A stretch of DNA of 64,000 bases, taken from assembly GCA_020847175.1 (NCBI GenBank), contig JADLCM010000034.1, positions 62,001 through 126,000 on the forward strand, read 5' to 3'. This document shows positions 32,911 to 40,832 of this stretch, in pieces (positions within the stretch are counted from its first letter, which is position 1; each line of letters starts with the position of its first letter). The translations under genes were made by a program, and so were the position numbers. The DNA is from Phycisphaerales bacterium. GTDB taxonomy: Bacteria > Planctomycetota > Phycisphaerae > Phycisphaerales > UBA1924. The notes below the pieces were generated by a model. The model was not told the DNA's origin. It made no database searches and saw only the letters and a program-made list of their open reading frames with translations.

Positions 32911-33892
32911 GGACCGCCGCTACCAGAGGCGGGCTCTCACCGAAGAGGAACTCCGGAAGCTAATCGCCGCGGCCCGGGATGGCCGCGAGCTTTTCGGCAA
33001 GGACAAGGACGGCGTCATCTGCTGGAGGCTCACCGGCTCTGACCGGGCGATCCTCTACCGCCTGGCCGTCGAGACTGGGCTCCGGGCCGGCGAGCTCAGG
33101 AGCCTCACGCCCCGGTCCTTTGACCTCGGTGGCGATGTCGCCACGGTGACGGTGCTTGCGGCCTACTCCAAGCACCGCCGGGACGACACCCTGCCCCTTC
33201 TCCAGTCGACGGCCGCCATGCTCCATGAGTACTTCCAGGAGCGGGACCCGGACCAGCCGGTGTTCCTTTTCCCGCGGCGGGAGGAACTCGCTCGCGTCAT
33301 TCGGGTGGACCTGGAGGCGGCGGGCATTCCGGTCCGCGATGCCCAGGACCGCGTGGTCGACTTCCACGCACTCCGGCACACGTTCATTACCAACCTCGCC
33401 AACGGCGGCGTGCACCCGAAGACGGCCCAGGCCCTTGCCCGTCACTCGACCATAACGCTCACGATGGACCGTTACAGCCACAGCAAGCGGGAGGATGAGG
33501 CCCGGGCCCTGTCGGCTCTGCCGGATTTGTCGCCGACGTTCGCCGGCAGGAACGGCTCGGACAACGGCACAAAAAGCTCGGCGTCTGGCTCGGCGGAATT
33601 GGGTGGCTCGGAGGACTCTGAGGGCGATCGTGGGGGACTGAACGGCCACTTTCGCGGCGAACACGAAACCGCCGCAAAACACGGCAATAACCGCAAAAAC
33701 CAAGTGGCCCCGGTGGGATTTGAACCCACACATCCCGATGAGGGATCGCGAATTTTAAGTCCGCTGCGTCTGCCGTTCCGCCACGGGGCCCCGGCGGCAT
33801 GGTATCGGCCGACTGCGGCGAGCACGGCGGGTCGCTACCCCCCGAAAGGCTCACGGTCCGGGGCGGGCCGCGCCGATACGCTGCCCCCATGA
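32888..33892 (+). CDS. tyrosine recombinase (integrase), catalytic domain only, reading through tRNA-Leu
   Basis: From the ATG at 32888 the product is 334 residues. All catalytic residues are present: Arg66 (TGLRAGELRSL), Lys95 (AAYSKHRR), His160 and Arg163 (HALRHTFITNL), His186 (LARHSTITL) and Tyr196 (MDRYSH). The N-terminal arm-binding and core-binding domains are missing: the protein begins right before the catalytic domain. The style matches planctomycete integrases. After residue 230 the frame continues through low-complexity sequence and then through the antisense of tRNA-Leu (about 273-301) to a stop at 33892, inside the next gene's start. It is probably inactive without its N-terminus. 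Confidence 0.82.
   Translation: MDILNVLTDRRYQRRALTEEELRKLIAAARDGRELFGKDKDGVICWRLTGSDRAILYRLAVETGLRAGELRSLTPRSFDLGGDVATVTVLAAYSKHRRDDTLPLLQSTAAMLHEYFQERDPDQPVFLFPRREELARVIRVDLEAAGIPVRDAQDRVVDFHALRHTFITNLANGGVHPKTAQALARHSTITLTMDRYSHSKREDEARALSALPDLSPTFAGRNGSDNGTKSSASGSAELGGSEDSEGDRGGLNGHFRGEHETAAKHGNNRKNQVAPVGFEPTHPDEGSRILSPLRLPFRHGAPAAWYRPTAASTAGRYPPKGSRSGAGRADTLPP
33705..33790 (-). tRNA. tRNA-Leu (anticodon TAA), intact
   Basis: The 86-base minus-strand gene has acceptor pairs GGCCCCG/CGGGGCC, a D arm, anticodon loop CTTAAAA (anticodon TAA, reading UUA), a variable arm with ATCCC-TCAT-CGGGAT, and the T arm GTTCAAATC. No CCA is encoded. Its 5' half is native, while its 3' half was probably supplied by the integrated island, since a second 3' half with a different variable arm remains at 29875. 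Confidence 0.93.
33752..33771. repeat. attachment-site repeat, right copy (20 bp)
   Basis: Identical to 29919-29938 and inside the intact tRNA-Leu gene. Confidence 0.8.
33877..33882 (+). promoter_or_regulatory. -10 element TACGCT, leaderless start of the aminotransferase gene
   Basis: TACGCT lies six bases before the ATG at 33889. Confidence 0.45.
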
Positions 33893-34779
33893 TCGTGCAT
33901 CTCAACGGCCGACTCATCCCCCGAGACCAGGCACGAATCTCGGTCTTCGACCGAGGCTTCCTGTTCGGCGACGGGGTGTATGAGGGCCTGCGCTCGTTCG
34001 ACGGTCACCTGATCGCCATGCCTGGGCATGTCCGCCGGATGAACGAAGGTCTGCGCGCTGCGGGTATCGAGTTTGACGCCGCGTCGCTTCACGCGGCCTC
34101 ATACGCGCTGCTCGAGGCGAACAACCTCCGCGATGCGTTTGTGTACTGGCAGGTGACGCGGGGCGAGCCGGAGCCGGGACGCAACGTGCGCTCTCGCCTG
34201 CCCGATGGCCCGATGTCCCCCACTGTGTTTGGATACGCCGCGCCCGCCCCTGGCCTGAGCACGGCGTCGGTACCCGGGTCAGCCCGGTTGGTCACGATGC
34301 CGGATCCGCGGTGGTCGCGCGGGCGCCTCAAGAGCATTTCTCTGATGGGCAACGTGCTGGGCGTGCTTCATGCGCAGGCCCGCGGCACGCCCGATGTGCT
34401 GTTTACCCAGCGGGGGCTCGTCGCCGAGGCCAGCAGCACCAACGTGGTGCTGGCCCTGCCCGCGCCGGGCGGCACGCGGCTGGTCACACCTTCGCTCGAT
34501 TCGGTCTCAATCCTCGCGGGCGTGACGCGCGATGTGCTGATGGAGATTCGACCCGATATCGAATCGCGTCCGGTGCGGGAGGCCGAACTGGCCCTCGCCA
34601 GCGAAATCGTCCTGCTCGGCACGCTTTCGATGGTCCTTCCGGTTGTCGAGCTGGACGGCAGGCCCGTCGGTGAAGGCGCGCCGGGGCCGTGCGCGCGCGG
34701 GCTTCTCGGCGACTACGCGGACTGGATCCGGCGCGACATCTCTCGGTCGCGCCCCGCAGCGACCGGCGCGGCGCGGTAG
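33889..34779 (+). CDS. PLP-dependent class IV aminotransferase (D-amino-acid/branched-chain type)
   Basis: A 296-residue fold-type IV enzyme. [20 protein letters not shown] (20-39), the PLP-binding Lys148 in [14 protein letters not shown], and [13 protein letters not shown] with its Glu are visible. The family includes D-alanine aminotransferase, branched-chain aminotransferase and aminodeoxychorismate lyase. The [11 protein letters not shown] stretch and the immediate neighbour murD favour a D-amino-acid enzyme that could supply D-glutamate; this is inference. The frame is open upstream through the tRNA, but the ATG follows a -10-like TACGCT. murD begins 53 bases after the stop. Confidence 0.85.
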   Translation: MIVHLNGRLIPRDQARISVFDRGFLFGDGVYEGLRSFDGHLIAMPGHVRRMNEGLRAAGIEFDAASLHAASYALLEANNLRDAFVYWQVTRGEPEPGRNVRSRLPDGPMSPTVFGYAAPAPGLSTASVPGSARLVTMPDPRWSRGRLKSISLMGNVLGVLHAQARGTPDVLFTQRGLVAEASSTNVVLALPAPGGTRLVTPSLDSVSILAGVTRDVLMEIRPDIESRPVREAELALASEIVLLGTLSMVLPVVELDGRPVGEGAPGPCARGLLGDYADWIRRDISRSRPAATGAAR

Positions 34780-34832
34780 AGTGGCGGAACCAGCCCGCCC
34801 CGCACGCGCTCTGTCTTCCCGGGGATCTCGCG

Positions 34833-36173
34833 ATGGACCGCACGATTCACGACAGGCTCTCAGGTCGGCGGATCACCGTCATGGGGCTCGGGCGCTTCGG
34901 GGGTGGCCTCGGCGTCACGAGGTATCTCGCATCACACGGTGCGCACGTGCTCGTAACCGATACGGAACCGGCCTCGCGGCTGAACGACCCTTTGGCAGCA
35001 CTCGAACCGCTCGTTCGAGACGGTGCGGTCACGCTCCGGCTCGGCGGGCACGACGAGGCCGACTTCCGGCAGGTCGATCTGGTGGTCGCCAACCCCGCCG
35101 TGCCTCGCCCCTGGCAGAACCCTTATCTTCGCGCGGCGGTCGAAGCCGGCGTGCCCGTGACCACCGAGATCGGACTTCTCTGCGGACGCATCCGGGACTG
35201 GTCGCGCGTCCTCGGCGTCACCGGCTCGGCGGGCAAGAGCACCACGACGAGCATGATCGGCGCTGCGCTGACTGCTCTCGGCGAGCGCGTAGTCATCGGG
35301 GGCAATCTCGGCGGGTCGTTGCTCGCCCACGCCGACGAACTGGACGCCCCCGCCCCTCCCTGGCTGGTGCTCGAACTCTCGAGCGCCATGCTTCACTGGC
35401 TGGGGCCGATCGGTCCGCGCGCGGCCGTCGTGACAAACTTCAGCCCCAACCACCTCGACTGGCACGCTGAACTCGATCATTATCGGGCGTGCAAGCAGAA
35501 TCTGCTCGCCGGCATGGCCCCGGGGGCCAGCGCCGTGCTCGGCGCCTCGGTGCAGAACTGGACTATTCCCGGCGGCGTGGCGCGGGTCGCCGTCGGGCCC
35601 CCGAACGCCGAGGGGCTGCCCGCGCTGCGCGTGCCTGGCGCTCACAATCGCCTCAATGCCGCGATGGCCATCGCCGCGGTGCGTGCGGCCTTGCCCGAGG
35701 CGCCCGCCGCCGCGGTCGCGCCGGCGCTCGCGGCATTCGGCGGCCTGGCGCACCGTCTGGAGCATGTGACGGATCACAGCGGCGTGCGCTGTTATAACGA
35801 CTCGAAGTGCACGACGCCCGAATCCTGCCTGCTGGCGATCGATGCCTTTGCGCCGGACCAGTCCCGCGTGCACCTGATCGCAGGCGGGTATGACAAGGGC
35901 TCCGATCTCTCACCCGTGGCCCGGCTCGCCGACCGTCTCGCGGGGGTGTACGCCATCGGCGCGACGGGCCCAGCGCTCGCGGCAACCGCGGCGCGAGTCA
36001 CGCTTTGCGGAACGCTCGAAAGGGCCGTGGAGGCCGCCTTCGCCCGCGCCCGCCCAGGCGATGTGCTTCTGCTGAGCCCGGCGTGTGCCTCGTGGGACCA
36101 GTTTGAGAACTTCGAGAAGCGAGGCGAAGCCTTCCGGAAGCTCGTCGCGACCCACGAGACCGCCCATGCCTAG
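34833..36173 (+). CDS. murD: UDP-N-acetylmuramoylalanine--D-glutamate ligase
   Basis: MurD adds D-glutamate to UDP-MurNAc-L-Ala in the cytoplasm. The 446-residue protein has the N-terminal Rossmann-like [15 protein letters not shown], the ATP loop [13 protein letters not shown] (129-140), FSPNHLDWH with the conserved HLD, AHRLEHV, and the C-terminal [21 protein letters not shown], the last being diagnostic for MurD. The usual DSK site is [11 protein letters not shown]. The mur cluster is not here, so murD is separated from murC/F/G. Its stop overlaps the start of the following lipoprotein gene. Confidence 0.94.
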   Translation: MDRTIHDRLSGRRITVMGLGRFGGGLGVTRYLASHGAHVLVTDTEPASRLNDPLAALEPLVRDGAVTLRLGGHDEADFRQVDLVVANPAVPRPWQNPYLRAAVEAGVPVTTEIGLLCGRIRDWSRVLGVTGSAGKSTTTSMIGAALTALGERVVIGGNLGGSLLAHADELDAPAPPWLVLELSSAMLHWLGPIGPRAAVVTNFSPNHLDWHAELDHYRACKQNLLAGMAPGASAVLGASVQNWTIPGGVARVAVGPPNAEGLPALRVPGAHNRLNAAMAIAAVRAALPEAPAAAVAPALAAFGGLAHRLEHVTDHSGVRCYNDSKCTTPESCLLAIDAFAPDQSRVHLIAGGYDKGSDLSPVARLADRLAGVYAIGATGPALAATAARVTLCGTLERAVEAAFARARPGDVLLLSPACASWDQFENFEKRGEAFRKLVATHETAHA

Positions 36174-36939
36174 AAGGGCCAACCGGCACGCCGAAGCCCT
36201 GGTGCCCGTCGGCGCGGCGCTGCTCTGTGCCTGGCTCGCCGGGTGCCAGACGTCGAACGAGCCGGGAACCTGGACCGAGCTTTTTCCGCATGTACGCGTG
36301 AACCCGAAGCTCGGCGCGGTGGAGTTCGACGCAGAAGTGCGATGGGACTTCCACCACCCGGAAGAGCCCGACACGCTGTTGGAGCAGATCGTCTGCACGC
36401 CCGACAGCAAGGAGCACGAGTCGCTCGCGGTGACACTCGCCGCGCCATCGCACGTCCATGCGGCGATGCTCGCGCTCGGCTTCACCCCCGGTCATCCCGG
36501 CGGGTATGTATCCGGCCCCGGCGGCATGCCAGTGCCCGTCGCCCCCGAAGGCGACGCCGTGGATGTGCGGTTCGTCATGGGCGACCCCGGGCACGCGACG
36601 GAACTGGTTCACCCGTTCGCATGGGTACGGCTTGGCGGGCCCGCAGGGCCCTCATTGCTCGATGCTGAGGGATCTCGCGCGTGGTCATTCGTCTTCGGCG
36701 GCTCGCGCATCGTGCATCGGCAGGGGCGCGATTGGTACGACGCGGACATGGCGGGAGAGTTCATCGGGCTGTGCACGTTTGGGGGCGAAACGATCGGCCT
36801 GAGCGAGGTCGTCCATCACGATTCATCCGTGCAGGCTCCGCTTTTCTATGTCGACTCGCGACGAGCGCCGCCGTTCGGCACGGCGCTCAGGGTCCGCATC
36901 ACCAGAACCCGGGCAGAGTTGGGGGGCGCGCGCCCGTGA
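36166..36939 (+). CDS. YdjY-like lipoprotein
   Basis: A 257-residue exported protein with lipobox AWLAGC (about residue 25). The mature part is beta-rich: [41 protein letters not shown] and VHPFAWVRL match the YdjY family common in planctomycetes, with a second copy-like half ending in [13 protein letters not shown] and [16 protein letters not shown]. The function is unknown. The ATG at 36166 lies inside the end of murD, overlapping its stop, so the two are coupled. A minus-strand terminator lies downstream. Confidence 0.8.
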   Translation: MPRRANRHAEALVPVGAALLCAWLAGCQTSNEPGTWTELFPHVRVNPKLGAVEFDAEVRWDFHHPEEPDTLLEQIVCTPDSKEHESLAVTLAAPSHVHAAMLALGFTPGHPGGYVSGPGGMPVPVAPEGDAVDVRFVMGDPGHATELVHPFAWVRLGGPAGPSLLDAEGSRAWSFVFGGSRIVHRQGRDWYDADMAGEFIGLCTFGGETIGLSEVVHHDSSVQAPLFYVDSRRAPPFGTALRVRITRTRAELGGARP

Positions 36940-37007
36940 GTTCGGCCCGCACGGGGTCAAACCGCGCCGGGCGGCGCAGAATCCACGGATGCGACATTGC
37001 CAAGCTG

Positions 37008-37044
37008 GACAAAGAACAGCCCCCGGTCTTTCGACCGAGGGCTG
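37008..37044 (-). terminator. rho-independent terminator of the PEP-CTERM gene
   Basis: On the minus strand a 12-bp stem with GAAA tetraloop (37044-37017, one G-T pair) is followed by TTCTTTGT. In the plus direction no T run follows, so it serves the minus-strand gene. Confidence 0.75.
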
Positions 37045-37125
37045 CGGAAACTCTGCGAGTCAGAACGAAACAGATGCATCAGACTGACGAGTCTCCCCGC
37101 TCGTCAACCGGCCGTGCGGCATCGC

Positions 37126-37821
37126 TCAAGCGCGACGACGACGGGCCGCGGCGAAACCGCCGAGGCCGAGGAGGGCCAGGCTGGCGGGCGCCGGGGTGAT
37201 GACGATGTCGTTCTCAACGATCGGGGAGGAGACGGTCGCGCCCGAGCCGTCAGTGGCGCTGCGGAACAGGCGAGAAGCGCCGCGGATCACCATGCTGATG
37301 GTGTCCGTGCCGCCGTCATAGGTGTAGCCGAAGGCGTAGAACGCCTCGCCCGAAGAGATCGGGTCGATGCCGACCAGCAGATTGGCGGTGGGCGGGAATG
37401 TGGCCAAGTCAATGCCCGAGGCCGCGGCGTCGGAGAGCGTCCAGGTGTCCGCATCGGAAACGAAGGCAGTCATGGCCGAGGCGCCCGTGGGAGAACCGAC
37501 GGGACGGTCGGAGACGGCGTTGCGCATGAAGGGGTGACGGCCCATGTCCGCGCCCAGGTTGAAAACGGGTGCGCCGGACTCGGTGAAGTTGCCCTGGGCC
37601 GGCGAGCTGCCGTCGAAGGCGAGGTCAAACTTGGCGAGGCCAAGCGACATGCCCGTGTGGATCGCGCTGATTTCGATCCGGAACACGTCGCCGGGGAGGG
37701 CGTTGGTGCCACGGAGGTTGTCGGTCAGGTTCGTCGCGGTCAGCACAAACGTGACCGAGTTCTGAGCCGAGGCCGCCATCGCCGCGCCCGCAAGCGCAGC
37801 CACAAACAGGGACTTCTTCAT
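37126..37821 (-). CDS. secreted protein with PEP-CTERM-type sorting signal (PAP variant)
   Basis: A 231-residue protein. MKKSLFVAALAGAAMAASAQ is a clear signal peptide with cleavage after ASA. The mature region is beta-rich and acidic, without a recognised domain (VFRIEISAIHTG, LAKFDLAFDG). The last 25 residues are a sorting tail: PAPASLALLGLGGFAAARRRR, with PAP in place of the usual PEP, a hydrophobic helix and a basic end. Such proteins are processed by an exosortase; none is in the window. AGGAGA precedes the ATG, after an 89-base leader with two hairpins. Confidence 0.88.
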   Translation of the reverse strand: MKKSLFVAALAGAAMAASAQNSVTFVLTATNLTDNLRGTNALPGDVFRIEISAIHTGMSLGLAKFDLAFDGSSPAQGNFTESGAPVFNLGADMGRHPFMRNAVSDRPVGSPTGASAMTAFVSDADTWTLSDAAASGIDLATFPPTANLLVGIDPISSGEAFYAFGYTYDGGTDTISMVIRGASRLFRSATDGSGATVSSPIVENDIVITPAPASLALLGLGGFAAARRRRA

Positions 37822-37846
37822 CTTGTCTTCTCCTCACTTTGAACGA

Positions 37847-37904
37847 GGGAGAACCGCGTTCTCCCGACTCTCTCTCACACAAGCGGAACGAGACTATTCG
37901 TTCC
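37847..37904 (-). promoter_or_regulatory. two perfect hairpins in the PEP-CTERM leader
   Basis: GGGAGAA/TTCTCCC (37847-37853 and 37859-37865, 5-base loop) and GGAACGA/TCGTTCC (37885-37891 and 37898-37904, 6-base loop). Each has a perfect 7-bp stem, in tandem just upstream of the ribosome site. Confidence 0.55.
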
Positions 37905-37916
37905 TGACCCAAGTAA

Positions 37917-37945
37917 ATGGTAACTGGGCCGAAAATGGGTTGCAA
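37917..37945 (-). promoter_or_regulatory. promoter of the PEP-CTERM gene
   Basis: On the minus strand TTGCAA (37945-37940), 17 bases, TACCAT (37922-37917). Confidence 0.6.
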
Positions 37946-38122
37946 GTCCAAAAAGTCGTGTTTGTCAAAAAAAGCAAAGGGTCTTGACGCCATTTTGAGG
38001 GAATTCGCGCGGACGATGGGGTCGGCTTACCCAAAGTCCCCGGTTTGAGCCAGTTCGGTAGCAGTGTGTCAGGTATTTCGCCCCGTGTTTCTGTGGGACT
38101 CAGGCGCGATGCCATCGCGGCA

Positions 38123-38986
38123 TCAGGGCGTATTGGAACTCGGCATCCCCGGATCCAGCGCCCCGAAGCGTCGGCTCCGCGACGCGTAGTCGCGGATCGC
38201 CCGGTGCAACTCCGCTTCGCGGAAGTCGGGCCAGAGCGCGCCGGTGACGTGAATCTCGGCATAACTGATCTGCCAGAGCAGAAAGTTGCTCACGCGCATC
38301 TCGCCCGCCGTGCGGATGAGCAGGTCCGGGTCGGGCAGGCCGGCGGAATAAAGCCTCCCGGCGAGGTCAGCCTCGGAAAGCCGTTCTGGGTCGATCGCGC
38401 CCGCTCTCGCATCGCGGCAGAGCGACCGCGCGGCATCAAGGATTTCCGCCCGGCCCCCATAATTGAGCGCGAGTGCGAGCGTGGGGCCCTTGACGTGGGC
38501 CGTGGCCTCTTCCACGCTGCGGAGCGCCCGGAGGACATCTCCGGGCAATCCCGCCTCTCGCCCAAGCACCTTCAATCGCACTCCTTCGCGCGCGAGGGCC
38601 TCGCGCTCGCTCTCGCAGTACAGCACGCACAGGTCCATCAGGGCCTGGACTTCTTCCGTAGGACGCTTCCAGTTCTCCAGCGAGAACGAGTAGAGCGTGA
38701 GCACTTCGACGCCGCAGCGCCCGGCCTCTTCGACGACCGCCCGGACGCTGCCGGCGCCGGTGCGGTGCCCGAACATGCGCGGGAAGCCGCGCTGCTCTGC
38801 CCACCGTCCGTTGCCGTCCATGATGATCGCGATGTGCCGGGGAACCCGCCCCGGGTGAACATCGGGCAAGCGGGAGAGGGGGTCGGCCTTGGGGTTGGTC
38901 TCGCGCATCCGAGCGACAATTCCGAGCGCTTCGGGATCGCGGGCCCAGGGTGATTCAATCGCGGCTGACGGCGTGGTGGAAGTCAT
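38123..38986 (-). CDS. uppS: isoprenyl transferase (undecaprenyl diphosphate synthase family)
   Basis: A cis-prenyltransferase of 287 residues that builds the C55 lipid carrier for cell-wall and glycan synthesis. The catalytic Asp57 lies in IIMDGNGRWAEQRG; GHRTGAGSVR, LTLYSFSLENWKRP, ALNYGGRAEI and the C-terminal RTAGEMRVSNFLLWQ..AE complete the signature. An N-terminal extension of about 50 residues precedes the core. It follows purA by 39 bases on the same strand and is probably co-transcribed with it. With the WecA-like enzyme and murD it accounts for lipid-carrier use. Confidence 0.94.
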   Translation of the reverse strand: MTSTTPSAAIESPWARDPEALGIVARMRETNPKADPLSRLPDVHPGRVPRHIAIIMDGNGRWAEQRGFPRMFGHRTGAGSVRAVVEEAGRCGVEVLTLYSFSLENWKRPTEEVQALMDLCVLYCESEREALAREGVRLKVLGREAGLPGDVLRALRSVEEATAHVKGPTLALALNYGGRAEILDAARSLCRDARAGAIDPERLSEADLAGRLYSAGLPDPDLLIRTAGEMRVSNFLLWQISYAEIHVTGALWPDFREAELHRAIRDYASRSRRFGALDPGMPSSNTP

Positions 38987-39025
38987 GGGTGTGTGGACAG
39001 GCGTGGGCCCGCTGGGTCGATCGGC

Positions 39026-40354
39026 TCAGGCGTGGATGGTCTGCTCTCGGTCCGGACCCACGCTCCCGATTTGCGCGGGGACGCCGACGGCGCGCTCGAC
39101 GTACGCCACGTACTCCGCCGCGTTCGCCGGAAGGTCTTTGCGAGATCGCGCCCCGGTAATTTCCTGGCCGAATCCCGGCAAACGTTCGTAGACAGGTGTC
39201 CATTCTCGAAGGTCGTGCCCGTCGGGGGGGAAGCGATCCGTGCGTTCACCATTGCGTTCATACGCGACGCACACAGGGATTTCGTCAAACCCGGCAAGCA
39301 CGTCGAGCATGGTGAGCGCGATCCCGGTGACGCCGTTGATCATCACCGCGTATCGCAGGGCGACGAGGTCAAGCCAGCCGGTGCGGCGCGGGCGCCCGGT
39401 GGTGGTGCCGTACTCGCGCCCACGCTCGCGGATGCGATTCCCCGCCTCGTTGATCTGCTCGGTGGGGAAGGGCCCGGCGCCCACGCGAGTGCAATAGGCC
39501 TTGCAGACGCCCAGGACCGACCCGATCCGGTTCATGGGCACGCCGGTGCCCGGGCCGATCCCCAGCGCCGAGCACGACGAGCTCGTGACGAAGGGATATG
39601 TGCCGTGGTCTACGTCGAGCAGAGTCGCGTTGCCGCCCTCGAAGAGCACGCGCTTGCCCTGCGCGAGCATGTCGTGAAGGAGCGCCGTGGTGTCACGGAT
39701 GCGCGCCCTCAAACGCTCTCCCTGCTCGAGCAGCGCCGCGGTGAGGCTGTGGGGGTCGCACGGAGGCAGGGAACCCCCGAGGCCCTTGAACAGCGCGTTC
39801 TTGAAGACGCACGCAATCTCGACTTTGCCCGCGAGCACATCGGGCCGAAGCAGGTCTCCCACCCGGATCGCGGACGCCCGGTATGCCTTGTCGGCGTAGG
39901 CCGGACCGATGCCCCGCTTCGTCGTGCCGATCTCACCCACGCGCAGCACGCCCCGACCGGCGGCGGCGGAATCCTGAGCCGTGCGCAGCTCCTCTTCTCG
40001 AAGCGCATCTTCAGTTTTGTGGTAGGGCATCACAACATGAGCGCGGCTGGAGAGCACCAGGCCCGACGTATCCACGCCCCGGGCCTCCAGGCCCCTGACT
40101 TCGTCGAGCAACTTCTCCGGGTCCACCACCACACCGTTCCCCACCACCGCCAGCACCCCCGGGTGCAGAATGCCCGAAGGAACCAAATGCAGGCTGAAGC
40201 GCTCGCCCCGCACCACGACCGAGTGCCCGGCGTTGGCTCCGCCGTTGTATCGGACGACGGCATGGTGCGCGGGGGCAAGCAGATCCACGAGCTTGCCCTT
40301 GCCTTCATCGCCCCACTGGAGGCCGACGACCGCGGTTGAGGTGCCTTGCGCCAT
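39026..40354 (-). CDS. purA: adenylosuccinate synthetase
   Basis: PurA joins IMP and aspartate with GTP in the first step from IMP to AMP. The 442-residue protein has LQWGDEGKGKLVDLL near residue 14 (P loop), NGGANAGHSV, GTTKRGIGPAYADK, FEGGNATLLDVDHGTYPFVTSS, and TTTGRPRRTGWLD. FEGGNATLL is slightly unusual, since most have FEGAQGTLLD; the QG of that loop is NA here. GGAGG lies 11 bases before the ATG. It is the first gene of a purA-uppS unit. Confidence 0.94.
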   Translation of the reverse strand: MAQGTSTAVVGLQWGDEGKGKLVDLLAPAHHAVVRYNGGANAGHSVVVRGERFSLHLVPSGILHPGVLAVVGNGVVVDPEKLLDEVRGLEARGVDTSGLVLSSRAHVVMPYHKTEDALREEELRTAQDSAAAGRGVLRVGEIGTTKRGIGPAYADKAYRASAIRVGDLLRPDVLAGKVEIACVFKNALFKGLGGSLPPCDPHSLTAALLEQGERLRARIRDTTALLHDMLAQGKRVLFEGGNATLLDVDHGTYPFVTSSSCSALGIGPGTGVPMNRIGSVLGVCKAYCTRVGAGPFPTEQINEAGNRIRERGREYGTTTGRPRRTGWLDLVALRYAVMINGVTGIALTMLDVLAGFDEIPVCVAYERNGERTDRFPPDGHDLREWTPVYERLPGFGQEITGARSRKDLPANAAEYVAYVERAVGVPAQIGSVGPDREQTIHA

Positions 40355-40531
40355 GGGTGAAGAGACCTCCGCAGGGACGCGAAGCCTAGGGGCCGTCGCG
40401 GCGAGCGGCCCCCCCCCTGTTCCGGGGTGAAAACCGAACAGCAGGTAGAGAACGCGGGCGTTGCGAGCGGGGTTTGCGAGCCCGCCGATGGCGCGCTGCC
40501 GAAGCGCCGATGGACGAGGGGAGCAACTGCA

Positions 40532-40714
40532 ATGACCGCCGAAAAGAGCATCCGCATCATGTGCCCAAACATCCGGTGCCGCCGAGTGCTGGCGGTACCC
40601 GAAGGGGCGCGCGGCAAGACAGTGCGCTGCAAGTACTGCCACATGGCGATCAGAGTGCCGGCCGTAGAACCTGCGTCAAGCCCACAATCGGCTCCTCCAA
40701 AGCCCGAAAACTAG
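40532..40714 (+). CDS. zinc-ribbon protein, 60 aa
   Basis: A 60-residue protein with two metal-ligand pairs: Cys11 and Cys16 in CPNIRC, and CKYC near residue 33, the pattern of planctomycete zinc-ribbon or MJ0042-like domains that recognise a CP...C.....G..V.C..C signature (VPEGARGKTVRCKYC). The tail is Pro/Ser-rich. A GAGG/GGAG run lies before the ATG. In larger relatives this ribbon is the N-terminus of membrane proteins; here it stands alone. Function unknown. Confidence 0.75.
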   Translation: MTAEKSIRIMCPNIRCRRVLAVPEGARGKTVRCKYCHMAIRVPAVEPASSPQSAPPKPEN

Positions 40715-40745
40715 TGGCCTGAACTCGAAGTTCACCTTTGCCAGA

Positions 40746-40766
40746 AATGCAGAAACCACCTGCATT
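40746..40766. terminator. hairpin between convergent genes
   Basis: AATGCAG (40746-40752) and CTGCATT (40760-40766) form a perfect 7-bp stem with a 7-base loop. It lies between the zinc-ribbon gene and the QueC-like gene, with a weak TTTCTC tract on the plus strand further downstream. Confidence 0.35.
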
Positions 40767-40832
40767 CACGCCGTTTCTCTGTCATGGAACTTCTGACACG
40801 GGCCACGAGGATGACCCGACTTACGATGGTCG

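Larger units (their letters stand above)
29919..33771. mobile_element. small integrated island at tRNA-Leu(TAA)
   Basis: The segment lies between two 20-bp copies of a tRNA-Leu anticodon-arm sequence 3,833 bp apart. The right copy is part of an intact tRNA gene and the left copy part of a 3' fragment. The island contains a tyrosine recombinase next to the intact tRNA, which is the usual arrangement. Cargo: a HTH-ImmA regulator, an HNH nuclease with a glycine-zipper tail, a toxin-antitoxin pair and a gene fragment. No replication, packaging or transfer genes are seen, so it looks like a decayed remnant or a satellite. Confidence 0.82.
37822..38122 (-). other. intergenic region, uppS end to PEP-CTERM start (301 bases)
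   Basis: No gene is supported. The region is more A+T-rich than its surroundings and holds the PEP-CTERM promoter and leader. No T-run terminator for uppS was found. Confidence 0.5.

Noticed and set aside
33706..33790. Protein-coding meaning of the VGFEPTHPDEGSR tail of the integrase
   Set aside because: It is the antisense of tRNA-Leu read in frame, an accident of integration and not a domain.
38993..40339. 448-codon plus-strand frame opposite purA
   Set aside because: Antisense shadow of purA, which is certain.
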